Part shown: positions 1-7,639 of the stretch, one piece after another
How positions within the stretch are numbered: the first letter of the stretch is position 1
Layout of the letters: each line of letters opens with the position of its first letter
Assembly: GCF_019175345.1 (NCBI RefSeq)
Contig: NZ_CP077717.1
Location: 2,138,001 to 2,202,000 of the forward strand
Reading direction: 5' to 3'
Length of the DNA: 64,000 bases
From: Saccharolobus shibatae B12
GTDB taxonomy: Archaea; Thermoproteota; Thermoprotei_A; Sulfolobales; Sulfolobaceae
Notes under the pieces: model-generated
Databases searched by the model: none
What the model saw: only the letters and a program-made list of their open reading frames with translations
Told to the model about the DNA's origin: nothing
Made by a program: the position numbers and the translations under genes

Positions 1-42
1 CCCCCATTTTTTGTAAAAATTATGATTAAAACTAATTCATCA

Positions 43-204
43 TTACCTAACCTTTTGCATGTCATTTGCTCTATTATCATCAAGGTCCATTGAGAATTCT
101 TCTAACGTTCTTGAAATCTCATCAATTATTCAATGACCATATGTATTAGTTAATTGCTCAATTCTTTCCACTAACCTCTTTTGTGAATGAACTGTAAAGC
201 ATAT
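43..204 (-). pseudogene. Decayed small gene with an in-frame stop (possible ribbon-helix-helix remnant)
   Basis: Read on the minus strand, this stretch gives about 50 coding-looking residues interrupted by one TGA at 130-132. The part before the stop reads like a beta strand followed by a helix (ICFTVHSQKRLVERIEQL), and the part after it is a charged helix ending at TAA 43-45. That pattern resembles the start of a ribbon-helix-helix DNA-binding protein, but this is inference from a short segment. There is no good ATG at the 5' end, and the stretch lies just downstream of the stop of the 209-475 gene. A sequencing error at the TGA would restore a short reading frame. Confidence 0.35.
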
Positions 205-208
205 CTTA

Positions 209-475
209 TTAATATAACACCACCGTGTTGACAACGACACAAGGTAATCCGAATGGGTCTCTGTACTCACCGTAAACCGATATATTTGTTACTATAACTT
301 TTGCCTCAATTACCTTATCGTTAACCTTAACCTTAGTCTCTTTTTCCTCTTTAAAAGATCTTATTTTTGATGGCTTTGAAGACATCTCGCCAGGATCACA
401 TAAAGGGCCAAACTTAGGTTTATCCGTCATTACTGTTAATAAATTATTTATACTCCCTGAGACTTTAAAGGGCAA
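209..475 (-). CDS. Hypothetical protein, 88 aa
   Basis: A small protein I do not recognise. The N-terminal third is mixed and contains one cysteine (GPLCDPGE). It is followed by a lysine/glutamate-rich stretch and a C-terminal half that looks like beta strands (VIEAKVIVTNISVYGEY). There is no signal peptide or membrane segment. It starts with ATG and is preceded by about 200 bases without a gene. The charged N-terminal part and strand-rich C-terminal part suggest a small soluble protein rather than a chance frame. No operon partner is evident, because the only downstream sequence is the decayed gene at 43-204. Confidence 0.5.
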   Translation of the reverse strand: MPFKVSGSINNLLTVMTDKPKFGPLCDPGEMSSKPSKIRSFKEEKETKVKVNDKVIEAKVIVTNISVYGEYRDPFGLPCVVVNTVVLY

Positions 476-682
476 GACTTTCTCCCTAATATAAGGAAAG
501 GTTTTTGTGTAATTTTAGAAATGTCGTTGCCCTTTAGACTATAAGCAAGTATACAACTTGACGATCAAATTGTTAGGTTAAGCTTGATAATCTATGGATA
601 TAATGTTGCTCGCAGTAGTAGAAGACCTTATCTGAGGAATCTCTTTTAGCATAATATATTATCGACGTTGGAAATTAATAAA

Positions 683-2104
683 TTAACTATCTTTCGCAAT
701 TTGTGTCCTAACCTCTTTTCCTCTAATTGCAGATAGCACTAACGCTAATGCTAATATTCCTAAGGAAACGTAAAATGCCGCCTTCAACCCGGTAAGAAAT
801 GCTGAAGCAACACCACCTATTAAATTTGAAGTCCCAAGGAAAACCTCAAAGGCCACATATCTAGGAACAACAATAGATGATATGCTAATAGCTATTGTAT
901 AACTGATTATACTCCCTAAGTTGGCTAATGTTCTTGCTAGTCCAGAGGCACCACCATAAAATCCCTTAGGTGCATTAGCCATAATTGCACTATTATTAGC
1001 CGGGAAAAACAACGAAGATCCTAAGCCTCCGATTGTAGAAGCCAATATCACAATATAAAGAGACGTATTCAAGGAGAGAGTGAGGTAAATTAAGACAGCA
1101 ATTAGCATTAAACCAACTCCTATAGTAGCAGGGATTCTAGCACCAATCCTATCAGATAATCTGCCAGTAAATGGAGCTACTAGACTGGCTAAGACATAAC
1201 CGGGAACGAGAAGAAGGGATGCGTTAAGAGGAGATAACCCCCTTATGCCTTGTAAATACATTATTATAATAAACGCTGTAGCTAAATAACCAGTACTTTG
1301 TAAGAAAGACGCAAGCAACGAAAACGTGAAGACCCTATTTCCCTTAAAAGCCCTTAAGTCAATTATTGGAAACTCATGCTTTCTCTCTAACCAGAAGAAT
1401 ATTAGCAAAATCACTAGACCTAGAGAAATCAAGACAATATTTAAAGCCCTAATTCCATATCCAGCGATATCAACAGCACCATAAACCATGGATGACAATG
1501 CAACTAGTAGAGTGATCATTCCAACCATGTCCAATTTAACTTTCCTAGTTTCTAAGGTTTTAATATACCTTAAACCTAAGATAAGTGCAATAATTCCTAT
1601 CGGTACGTTAATGTAAAATATGTAACGCCATCCAATAAAGGTAGTAATAAATCCTCCTAACACTATACCCAATGTTGCCCCGGCATTCCAACCAATTGCA
1701 GTATATCCATAAGCCCTCCCTCTTCTATTTGGAGGGAAAATATCTGCTATTATTGCCCCAGCGTTGGCTTGCATCATCGCCGCCCCAATACCTTGAATTC
1801 CCCTAAATGCGACCAATGAAATCGCATTGGGAGATGCTCCACATAACGCAGAACCTAATGTGAAGATTGCGAAACCCAAATTGTAAAACTTCGCCCTTCC
1901 ATATATGTCGCCCAACCTCCCCAACTGTGTAGTGAATACTGCTATAACTAGTAAATACAAAATTATTACCCAGATCATAATGAATAGATCTGCGTGAAGT
2001 TCTTCAGTTATCGACGGGATCGCTAAAACTACTATCGTGGTATCAATTGCTGACATCAAAGTTCCGAAGACGAGAACTAGAAGTGCTAGATTGCTTGAGT
2101 TCAT
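683..2104 (-). CDS. MFS drug-type exporter (DHA2/EmrB-QacA-like), 473 aa
   Basis: An integral membrane proton-coupled exporter of the major facilitator superfamily. The length and hydrophobic pattern fit the 14-helix DHA2 group (EmrB/QacA). The first helix carries the acidic signature seen in drug exporters ([14 protein letters not shown], about residues 17-30). MFS motif A appears in the loop after helix 2 ([13 protein letters not shown]) and again in the second half ([12 protein letters not shown]). Motif C-like glycines follow ([13 protein letters not shown]). The substrate cannot be read from sequence. The gene stands alone, and its upstream region holds a 12-bp palindrome and a repeated half-site (see 2118-2209) that could bind a regulator. 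Start is ATG. Confidence 0.85.
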   Translation of the reverse strand: MNSSNLALLVLVFGTLMSAIDTTIVVLAIPSITEELHADLFIMIWVIILYLLVIAVFTTQLGRLGDIYGRAKFYNLGFAIFTLGSALCGASPNAISLVAFRGIQGIGAAMMQANAGAIIADIFPPNRRGRAYGYTAIGWNAGATLGIVLGGFITTFIGWRYIFYINVPIGIIALILGLRYIKTLETRKVKLDMVGMITLLVALSSMVYGAVDIAGYGIRALNIVLISLGLVILLIFFWLERKHEFPIIDLRAFKGNRVFTFSLLASFLQSTGYLATAFIIIMYLQGIRGLSPLNASLLLVPGYVLASLVAPFTGRLSDRIGARIPATIGVGLMLIAVLIYLTLSLNTSLYIVILASTIGGLGSSLFFPANNSAIMANAPKGFYGGASGLARTLANLGSIISYTIAISISSIVVPRYVAFEVFLGTSNLIGGVASAFLTGLKAAFYVSLGILALALVLSAIRGKEVRTQIAKDS

Positions 2105-2769
2105 AATTAATAGTTAAGACTCTAACTATTTATGTTTTTCATATTCACGTGAAACCAAATAAAAATAATGATGAGATAATTTCATTCTTTAACGTGAGTC
2201 TAGACTCTACTTCCCTTAAGTTTTAGGGGAAAATTTAGGGAATAGAGAGTATAATAGAATATTTCTTGATTAATAATCAGTTTTAAGTATATAGAGAAAT
2301 ATTTTTGTGAAATTAATGTTTTTACTCTCCTGTGTTACTATTTTTACTAGATGCATAGGAAATAGCCAGAACGGGGTATTGAGCATAGTTTCACGTTATA
2401 TCGTTAATTTTAGGCACTCAAAGACTTCTGGAAAAGAGTTAGGTGAATTTGACGAGTTAACCTCCAGTTAACCGAACAACTTAATACTAAAGCCTAAACT
2501 CCAGTGGAAATAGTGGTATTTTCGATCGCACAATAAATTGAAAGTAATACTCCCCTTACCATTTATCCACAAACTTTAGCCATTTGATATAGCCCAAATA
2601 AGCAATAGTTTTTTAGAATTATTTATACAGATGAAATGTTTGTATCCTACTGTAAAATACCAGTCAATAATATTTATAACAACCATTACGTCTTAATATT
2701 GCAGTAGCTGACAGAGTTGGTTAAGAGATATTTACAATTGCTTATATACATAAAAGCATAAGAGAAGAT
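2105..2769. other. 665-bp stretch without a confident gene
   Basis: A divergent intergenic region between the MFS exporter and the HAD gene. Apart from the candidate operator near its left end it contains one short open frame on the plus strand, 2316-2471 (51 codons from ATG to TAA; C-terminal end KELGEFDELTSS). That frame has no recognisable motif and may be chance or a remnant. A TATA-like CTTATATACATA at about 2740-2751 probably serves the HAD gene. No tRNA, guide RNA, insertion-sequence end or CRISPR repeat was seen. Confidence 0.5.
2118..2209. promoter_or_regulatory. Candidate operator: repeated AGACTCTA and a 12-bp palindrome
   Basis: AGACTCTA occurs at 2118-2125 and again at 2202-2209. 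The second copy overlaps the perfect 12-bp palindrome GAGTCTAGACTC at 2196-2207. The first copy is within about 15 bases of the MFS exporter start at 2104. This arrangement suits a repressor or activator binding site for the exporter, but no cognate regulator lies next to it. Confidence 0.3.
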
Positions 2770-3369
2770 ATGGGAAAAGAGAAGAAAATTTTGGCGTTTA
2801 ATCTATACGGTACAATTTTAGATCTATCTGAGATCTCACAAGAAATGAGGAGGAAACAGTTAGAATATACTTGGCTGTTAACCATTATGGGGAGATATGT
2901 GGATTTCGATGAGGTAACTAAAATGGCAATAAGATACACCATAGGAGAGGGCAAAATGGAGGATGAATTAAATAAATGGAGAAGTCTAAGGACACATCCA
3001 GATGCAGTATATTTAAAGGACATATCCACCATAGCTGATATTTACATCCTATCTAATGGCACTACTAGGAGCATTGAAGAACTTCTCAGATTAAACGGCA
3101 TGTTAAATTACTTTAAGGGGATCTTCAGTGCAGAAAAGGTAAAGGAATATAAACCCTCACCTAAAGTGTATAGACACTTCCTTGAAGCGATTAAAGGAGA
3201 GGCGTATTTAGTCTCGTCAAATCCATTTGATGTTATTGGCGCTAAAAATGCTGGAATGAAAGCCATATATGTTAATAGGAGGAATTTACAGGTTGACCCA
3301 TTGGGTTACGAGCCAGATGTTGTAGTAAAGGATTTCAAGGAGTTATATGAGTGGTTAAGGAAAAGTTAG
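2770..3369 (+). CDS. HAD-superfamily protein of the haloacid dehalogenase type, catalytic residues replaced
   Basis: A 199-residue protein with the full layout of L-2-haloacid dehalogenases: motif I at AFNLYGT (residues 9-15), motif II ILSNG (93-97), the lysine of motif III at YKPSPKVY (K128) and the S-N-D motif VSSNPFD (S149, N151, D154). The nucleophilic aspartate of motif I is asparagine (N11, codon AAT). The arginine of EYTWLR, which binds substrate carboxylate and halide in the Pseudomonas enzyme, is leucine (L37). The fold should be intact but ordinary dehalogenase or phosphatase chemistry is unlikely. It may be a binding or regulatory protein. It converges on and overlaps the MNT gene by 35 bp. 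Confidence 0.8.
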   Translation: MGKEKKILAFNLYGTILDLSEISQEMRRKQLEYTWLLTIMGRYVDFDEVTKMAIRYTIGEGKMEDELNKWRSLRTHPDAVYLKDISTIADIYILSNGTTRSIEELLRLNGMLNYFKGIFSAEKVKEYKPSPKVYRHFLEAIKGEAYLVSSNPFDVIGAKNAGMKAIYVNRRNLQVDPLGYEPDVVVKDFKELYEWLRKS

Positions 3370-3739
3370 TATTGTCCTCCCTAAACCATCCCTCCTTAGT
3401 CTTTCTATAACCCCTTATCCTCTCAAGAACTTTCCTTTTTACATTATCATATATTGAAAGGTTATCACACTGAACCTTCCCCTCATAAAATGCATCAATA
3501 ACAATGGCGTTGAAATCCTTGATCTTTTCATCAACCCTATCGAGGCTAACGTAATGTAAATCAATTGAAGCAGGAGGTATTGGTGGTCTCTCCTTTCCTA
3601 TGACTAAAATATCCCAGTCGCTGTAGATCTTATTATCCCCTCTAGCTCTTGAACCGAAGAGGATAACTGTGTACTCCTTCTTGCAAATTGTGGAAATGTA
3701 GTCCTTAGCCTCCCTTTCCTCTTCCCTATAAATCCCCAT
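3335..3739 (-). CDS. Minimal nucleotidyltransferase (MNT), partner of HEPN protein
   Basis: A small polymerase-beta-fold nucleotidyltransferase with the diagnostic motif LFGSRARG followed by SDWDILV, giving the Gly-Ser pair and the two metal-binding aspartates. The start is placed at ATG 3739 (MGIYREEER), 7 bp after the stop of the HEPN gene, because a longer frame would run 120 bases into that gene. Together with the upstream HEPN gene it forms the HEPN/MNT pair common in thermophilic archaea. In studied pairs the MNT protein acts as antitoxin, in some cases by adding AMP to the HEPN toxin. The C-terminal residues overlap the converging HAD gene. Confidence 0.8.
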   Translation of the reverse strand: MGIYREEEREAKDYISTICKKEYTVILFGSRARGDNKIYSDWDILVIGKERPPIPPASIDLHYVSLDRVDEKIKDFNAIVIDAFYEGKVQCDNLSIYDNVKRKVLERIRGYRKTKEGWFREDNTNFSLTTHITP

Positions 3740-3746
3740 TAAGTCG

Positions 3747-4100
3747 TCATAGAGAGAGTAATTTTTCCATGCATTTAACACACTTCTCACCTTCTTCTTT
3801 GCCCATATCAATGAGGCTTTCTTCTGGATATCTAGAGCCAGTATATAACATTGATAGGTAATTTGCACAATCTAATATCTCATCGGTAATTTTTATATCT
3901 TTAACCTTTTGAACTTCTTGTAAGATTCTCTTTAACGAGCGAGTGTAAATTACTGCACCAGTTTTCTCAACTAGAATTCCCTTAAACTTGAGTTCAACTG
4001 CCATATGGCAATGAAAGCATGTCTCTGGATAGTATCCTTTATCGAAGAGGAGAAGTGCAACTTCCCTTTCCCTTTCGCTCTTTTCAAACCACTTTGCCAT
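3747..4100 (-). CDS. HEPN domain protein, 117 aa
   Basis: An all-helical HEPN protein that begins with the characteristic run EKSEREREVALLLFDKGYYPETCFHCHMAVEL, here only partly quoted: K-S-E...A...L..KGYYPETCFHCHMAVE. It carries the SRYPEE motif near the C-terminus (about residue 93). I do not see the R-x4-6-H RNase motif found in toxic HEPN proteins. It may therefore belong to the subgroup thought to act as the substrate-binding helical partner of the nucleotidyltransferase. It is translated immediately before the MNT gene (7-bp gap), so the two are almost certainly one operon. It is divergent from the metallo-hydrolase gene at 4182. Confidence 0.8.
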   Translation of the reverse strand: MAKWFEKSEREREVALLLFDKGYYPETCFHCHMAVELKFKGILVEKTGAVIYTRSLKRILQEVQKVKDIKITDEILDCANYLSMLYTGSRYPEESLIDMGKEEGEKCVKCMEKLLSL

Positions 4101-4181
4101 TAAATAAAAAGTAGTAAGAGGGAAAATTAAACTAGTTATGTTGCCCAGAGAATTTATACTTATGTCTTACAATCATCTTTT

Positions 4182-4823
4182 ATGAAAGTCTTTGAAATCC
4201 CTTTACGTTTCGTTAAGGCATTTTTAATTGAGACTAACGAGGATGGACTTATCCTAGTTGATAGTGGTACTCCTGGTAGTGGGAGAAAAATTATCGAGGG
4301 AATAACTAGACTTGGTAAGAATCCTAACAAGATAAAAAGTATAATATTCACCCATTCCCATGCAGATCACATTGGAGGGGCATCTGAGTTGAAGAGGTTT
4401 GTTAATGACGTTAAGTTCGGGATTGATAGGAACGGGATCGATTATCTAGAGAACGGTAAAATAAGGGAGCCAGTTCTGCATTCGTCGGCACTTAAGATTA
4501 TTTTCTCAATTGGTAAACCTTTTCTCTTTAGAAAATTTAACGGTGTAAACGTTGATTTCGTTCTGGAGGAAGGTGAGCTCGTTAAGGGTGTTGAAATAGT
4601 TAAGACTCCAGGTCACACCAATGATTCCGTATCAATTTACTTGCCAGAATTGAACGCTATTATAGTTGGTGATACTTTGCAAGGCGATAAGAGTGGATTA
4701 AAGTATCCCAATATTTACGAGGATTTTGAGGGGCTAAGCAAAAGCGTTAAGAAGATAAAGGCGTTTAACCCATCAATTGTCTACGTCTCTCACGGCGTTA
4801 GTTCCTCTAAGTTTTTAGTCTAA
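4182..4823 (+). CDS. Metallo-beta-lactamase-fold hydrolase, 213 aa
   Basis: A cytoplasmic metal-dependent hydrolase with the HxHxDH signature (HSHADHIGG, about residues 57-65), a downstream metal histidine in [11 protein letters not shown], and the bridging aspartate in IIVGDTL. A final histidine occurs in YVSHG. The length and motif order fit the small glyoxalase-II-like branch of the family, whose members hydrolyse thioesters, lactones or similar bonds. The substrate cannot be assigned. It starts at ATG 4182 and is followed 45 bp later by a short acyl-CoA dehydrogenase-like gene on the same strand, so a role in acyl-thioester metabolism is possible. Confidence 0.8.
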   Translation: MKVFEIPLRFVKAFLIETNEDGLILVDSGTPGSGRKIIEGITRLGKNPNKIKSIIFTHSHADHIGGASELKRFVNDVKFGIDRNGIDYLENGKIREPVLHSSALKIIFSIGKPFLFRKFNGVNVDFVLEEGELVKGVEIVKTPGHTNDSVSIYLPELNAIIVGDTLQGDKSGLKYPNIYEDFEGLSKSVKKIKAFNPSIVYVSHGVSSSKFLV

Positions 4824-4868
4824 TAATTTAAACCTTGATTCATAATTATGAATTGTGGTGAAGGTTAA

Positions 4869-5669
4869 TTGCTTTTAGACGTTGAGACAAATGAGGATTT
4901 AGAACTAGTTAGAAACTCACTTAATGAGTTCTTAAGTAGGGAATGGAATAAGTATGGAGCTAAGAAACATGAGGTTAGTAGAGATAAAATCTTGGAAATA
5001 TTCAATAAGGTTAGGGATCTGGGTATCTTTCAGTTCATTAAGGAAACTAGCCTAACAAACGCCTTGTTAATAAATGAGATTATTGGTGAGAACTTCTTGC
5101 CGGGAATAGTTGCTTTTAGCTCAATGTTAGGAGTTGATTATCCTATAAGTGTTGGTATTAATTACGTTGCTGAAGTTGATAAGGCAGAAGTCATTGTTAC
5201 ACCAAAGGGCATTTCAGATAAAAATAATGTAAGTGTTGAAGAAATAGAGTCACCAGACCCCTCAGTGAGAGTTTATAAGGTAATTGATGGTAAGTGGAGA
5301 CAATCAGATGTGGATTTTGATAAGGTAATTTTACTTGCATCAGCTCAAGTTATAGGTCATGCAACTGCAGTACTCAAGGAGACTGTTGAGTACTCTAAGA
5401 ATAGAGTAGCGTTTGGTAAACCAATTGGTTCTTACCAAGCAATAAAACACAGGATTGTTGACGATGCCTTAGGAATAGAGTTAGTTAGGTCTAGATATTT
5501 GGTTAATCCAACAAGTCCGGTAAGGATATTTAAACACGCCTATACTAGAGCCTTCAAAGCAATTCTCAACTCAATTCAGTCGCATGGGGGAATAGGGTTT
5601 ACTGCAGATCTTGACTTACACCTTCATCTGAAGAGGGTTGTATTGCTAGAGAAATTATTCCATCAGTAA
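4869..5669 (+). CDS. Short acyl-CoA dehydrogenase-like protein, 266 aa
   Basis: The C-terminal half has clear acyl-CoA dehydrogenase signatures: the RVAFGKPIGSYQAIKHR helix and QSHGGIGFTADLDLHLHLKR near the end. At 266 residues against the usual 370-400, the middle beta domain that shields the flavin is mostly missing. The N-terminal helical domain is also weakly conserved. Such short, degenerate copies are known as partner subunits of heteromeric dehydrogenases in steroid and CoA-ester catabolism. The full-length copy at 7640-8731 is the obvious candidate partner. The start is TTG at 4869, preceded by AAGGT. The last 15 bp overlap the converging ATPase gene. Confidence 0.7.
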   Translation: MLLDVETNEDLELVRNSLNEFLSREWNKYGAKKHEVSRDKILEIFNKVRDLGIFQFIKETSLTNALLINEIIGENFLPGIVAFSSMLGVDYPISVGINYVAEVDKAEVIVTPKGISDKNNVSVEEIESPDPSVRVYKVIDGKWRQSDVDFDKVILLASAQVIGHATAVLKETVEYSKNRVAFGKPIGSYQAIKHRIVDDALGIELVRSRYLVNPTSPVRIFKHAYTRAFKAILNSIQSHGGIGFTADLDLHLHLKRVVLLEKLFHQ

Positions 5670-6953
5670 CCACTTCCAAGCTTTAACTACTTTCACCACG
5701 TTATCGTTAATCTTTACCTCTCCCTCGTTATCAAAAGTTATAATGTAAGCCTTTGTCTTCCTAATCTTTAGAAACTCCTCGATACTCTTTATTTCCCTCT
5801 CTAGATCGCTTAACTCATAAGTTACTTGATATATTTCCCTTATTTCATTCTTTACTTTAACGACGAAGTCCACTTCGCCTCTTCTTCCCTTGTAATAGAA
5901 AATGTTGTTAATCCCATATCTCCTCAAGAGCTCTAGGAATATTAGATTCTCAAATAAGCTACCAACGTTCTGGTTTAGCCTATATCCTAACACGTTAGAT
6001 ATACCATTATCGATACTATATACCTTCCTATCATATCTTACCATCTCGCTCAGCTTTGGGCTTAAGGCTTTCACGAAGAAAATTAGATAGGCATTTTTTA
6101 TACATTCAGTGAATCTCAAAATATTAGTCAAGGGAATATTCAGAGAGTTAGATATTTTTCTGTAACGTATCTTATTTCCTACATTTGAGATGTAAAATAA
6201 GGCTAGGTTTTTGACATCCTCCTCATTCCTTATGTTGCATTCGTTAATTACGTCTTTGAGCATTATATCTTCGTACAATTGCAAAAGTATTTTCTCCTTA
6301 TCTTTCTCGTTATCGTTAGATACTACTAGCGGAAATCCTCCATAGTTTAAGTACTCTGAGAATAGTCCTTTTATCTCATTTTCCTTGGCTATCATATCTA
6401 GTTCCGTTGACAACCTGATGTTTTTGAACCTCAAGAATTCCTTAAACGAGAGAGGAAAAACTTCTAATACTAAGTGCCTTCCAGCTAATACTTCTCTAAC
6501 ATTCTTATTATTTACTGATGACGTGGAACCAGAAATAACTACATTAGCCTCCTTTCTATCCACTACTGATCTGACAAATCCCTCCCATCCCTGGACCTTC
6601 TGAATTTCGTCAAGAAAGACGTAAGGTCTACTATCCTTTTTCTTTCTTATCTCCTTGTACAATTCGTACAATGAAAACAGATCATTAGCAGTCCTTATCT
6701 CGCCAAAGCGAGAGTCTTCAAAGTTGACTATTAACGTATTAAATGGGTCTTCCCCCTTGTCAATTAGCTTCTTAACAACTTGATTAATAATTGTTGACTT
6801 CCCAGATCTTTTTACGCCAATCACTGATATTGCAAAACCTTTACCTAATAAGCTTAACAATTGATTGGAGTAATCTCTTTCAATACCAATAAATTGATTC
6901 TTATACCAGAAATTCCAGTCTATTAACGCCTTTAATATTAACTCCCTATTCAC
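5655..6953 (-). CDS. AAA_14-type ATPase with DUF4143 C-terminal domain, 432 aa
   Basis: A STAND-like archaeal ATPase. Walker A is GVKRSGKST at about residues 46-54, and Walker B is YVFLDEIQ at about 111-118, followed by GWEGFVRSVVDR, typical of the AAA_14 family. Next come an arginine/sensor-like ISGSTS and a winged-helix segment. The C-terminal DUF4143 region has nuclease-like charge (YKGRRGEVDFVVK: glycine-E-x-D-F-V-V). The GxExDF pattern resembles the PD-(D/E)xK core, so DNA cleavage is possible but unproven. These genes are widely mobile in archaea and their cellular role is not settled. The start is GTG at 6953. Two palindromes sit at 6984-7037 just upstream. It separates two acyl-CoA dehydrogenase-type genes, so it may be an insertion into a once continuous lipid cluster. 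Confidence 0.8.
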   Translation of the reverse strand: MNRELILKALIDWNFWYKNQFIGIERDYSNQLLSLLGKGFAISVIGVKRSGKSTIINQVVKKLIDKGEDPFNTLIVNFEDSRFGEIRTANDLFSLYELYKEIRKKKDSRPYVFLDEIQKVQGWEGFVRSVVDRKEANVVISGSTSSVNNKNVREVLAGRHLVLEVFPLSFKEFLRFKNIRLSTELDMIAKENEIKGLFSEYLNYGGFPLVVSNDNEKDKEKILLQLYEDIMLKDVINECNIRNEEDVKNLALFYISNVGNKIRYRKISNSLNIPLTNILRFTECIKNAYLIFFVKALSPKLSEMVRYDRKVYSIDNGISNVLGYRLNQNVGSLFENLIFLELLRRYGINNIFYYKGRRGEVDFVVKVKNEIREIYQVTYELSDLEREIKSIEEFLKIRKTKAYIITFDNEGEVKINDNVVKVVKAWKWLLME

Positions 6954-6983
6954 TAAGAAAATCTACGGTTAAATGTTAATAAG

Positions 6984-7037
6984 TTTGATCCACAGTATGG
7001 ATCATTTTTACGTGAATTTGATCCACAGTATGGATCA
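6984..7037. repeat. Two copies of a palindrome upstream of the AAA_14 ATPase
   Basis: TTTGATCCACAGTATGGATCA occurs at 6984-7004 and 7017-7037, 33 bp apart, which is about three helical turns. Each copy contains GATCCA, then CAGTA, then TGGATC, a perfect inverted repeat. The pair starts 31 bp before the GTG start of the ATPase, over its promoter, so it looks like an autoregulatory operator or a recognition site for the ATPase itself. Confidence 0.75.
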
Positions 7038-7176
7038 AAACAAACGAGAATAATCCCGTTATAATATAGTATTTTAAAGAATAGATTTCTTTAAATGTAT
7101 TTCTTATTAATTATAAATTGTTTAACGTAAAGTAAGATGACAAAAACTTAACTTGTCCCTTCACTTTTTCCATTCC

Positions 7177-7611
7177 TTAACTTCTCTTATTGCACAATAT
7201 TTCCATCTTTAGTGTCATTACTTCTTCTCCTAACTGATTTAACGTCCTTATTGTCAGATACACTCTACCATCCTTCTCCCTTTCCTTCTTATCAGTAACC
7301 TCAATTACAGCTTTTAACGTATCCCCTATTTTCACTGGTCTCTTAGCGTCCATCTCTAGTCTAGTTAAAGCCACGAAACCCTCGCCAAAAGGATCTGATG
7401 ATAATTGATAAGTTAAACCAACTGCAATTGATGCGGTTAATAACCCCGGCACTATTCTACCCTTAAATCTAGTCTTTTTACCGTACTCCTCATCTAAAAA
7501 TAATGGGTTAAGCGCGCCAGTCATTCCGGTGAAAATTACAACATCTGCATCAGTTATAGTCCTTCCTTTGCTCTCCCACTTTTGGCCGACTTGAAAATCA
7601 TCGAAGAACAT
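7177..7611 (-). CDS. MaoC-family dehydratase (R-specific enoyl-CoA hydratase-like)
   Basis: A hot-dog-fold protein. It begins FFDDFQVGQKWESKGRTITDADVVIFTGMTG in outline, with the FxDxxVGQ start and the TxxDV..F...TG core of MaoC-like hydratases. NPLFLDEEYG and GRIVPGLL follow; the active-site region of the family has Asp and His, and here ALNPLFLDEEYG replaces the usual D-x-NPLH, so the catalytic His is replaced by phenylalanine. The start is placed at ATG 7611, because the upstream extension overlaps the dehydrogenase gene and has no family resemblance. It follows that gene by 28 bp on the same strand, which implies a shared role in acyl-CoA turnover. Confidence 0.8.
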   Translation of the reverse strand: MFFDDFQVGQKWESKGRTITDADVVIFTGMTGALNPLFLDEEYGKKTRFKGRIVPGLLTASIAVGLTYQLSSDPFGEGFVALTRLEMDAKRPVKIGDTLKAVIEVTDKKEREKDGRVYLTIRTLNQLGEEVMTLKMEILCNKRS

Positions 7612-7639
7612 ATTATAAGAAAGGAGAAATGTAATATAA

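Noticed and set aside
2168-2210. ATGATGA at about 2168 as box C of a guide RNA
   Set aside because: No CTGA box D within the next 50-60 bases and no C'/D' pair.
2316-2471. 51-codon plus-strand ORF in the 2.1-2.8 kb gap
   Set aside because: No recognisable motif, no Shine-Dalgarno or clear TATA at the right distance, and ORFs of this size are common by chance in this sequence. Kept only as a note in the gene-free stretch.
3740-3868. Longer start for the MNT nucleotidyltransferase
   Set aside because: The extension lies wholly inside the upstream HEPN gene in another frame, and the family begins close to MGIYREEE.
6984-7037. Palindrome pair as the start of a CRISPR array
   Set aside because: Only two copies, internally symmetric, 12-bp gap between them, and no further repeats.
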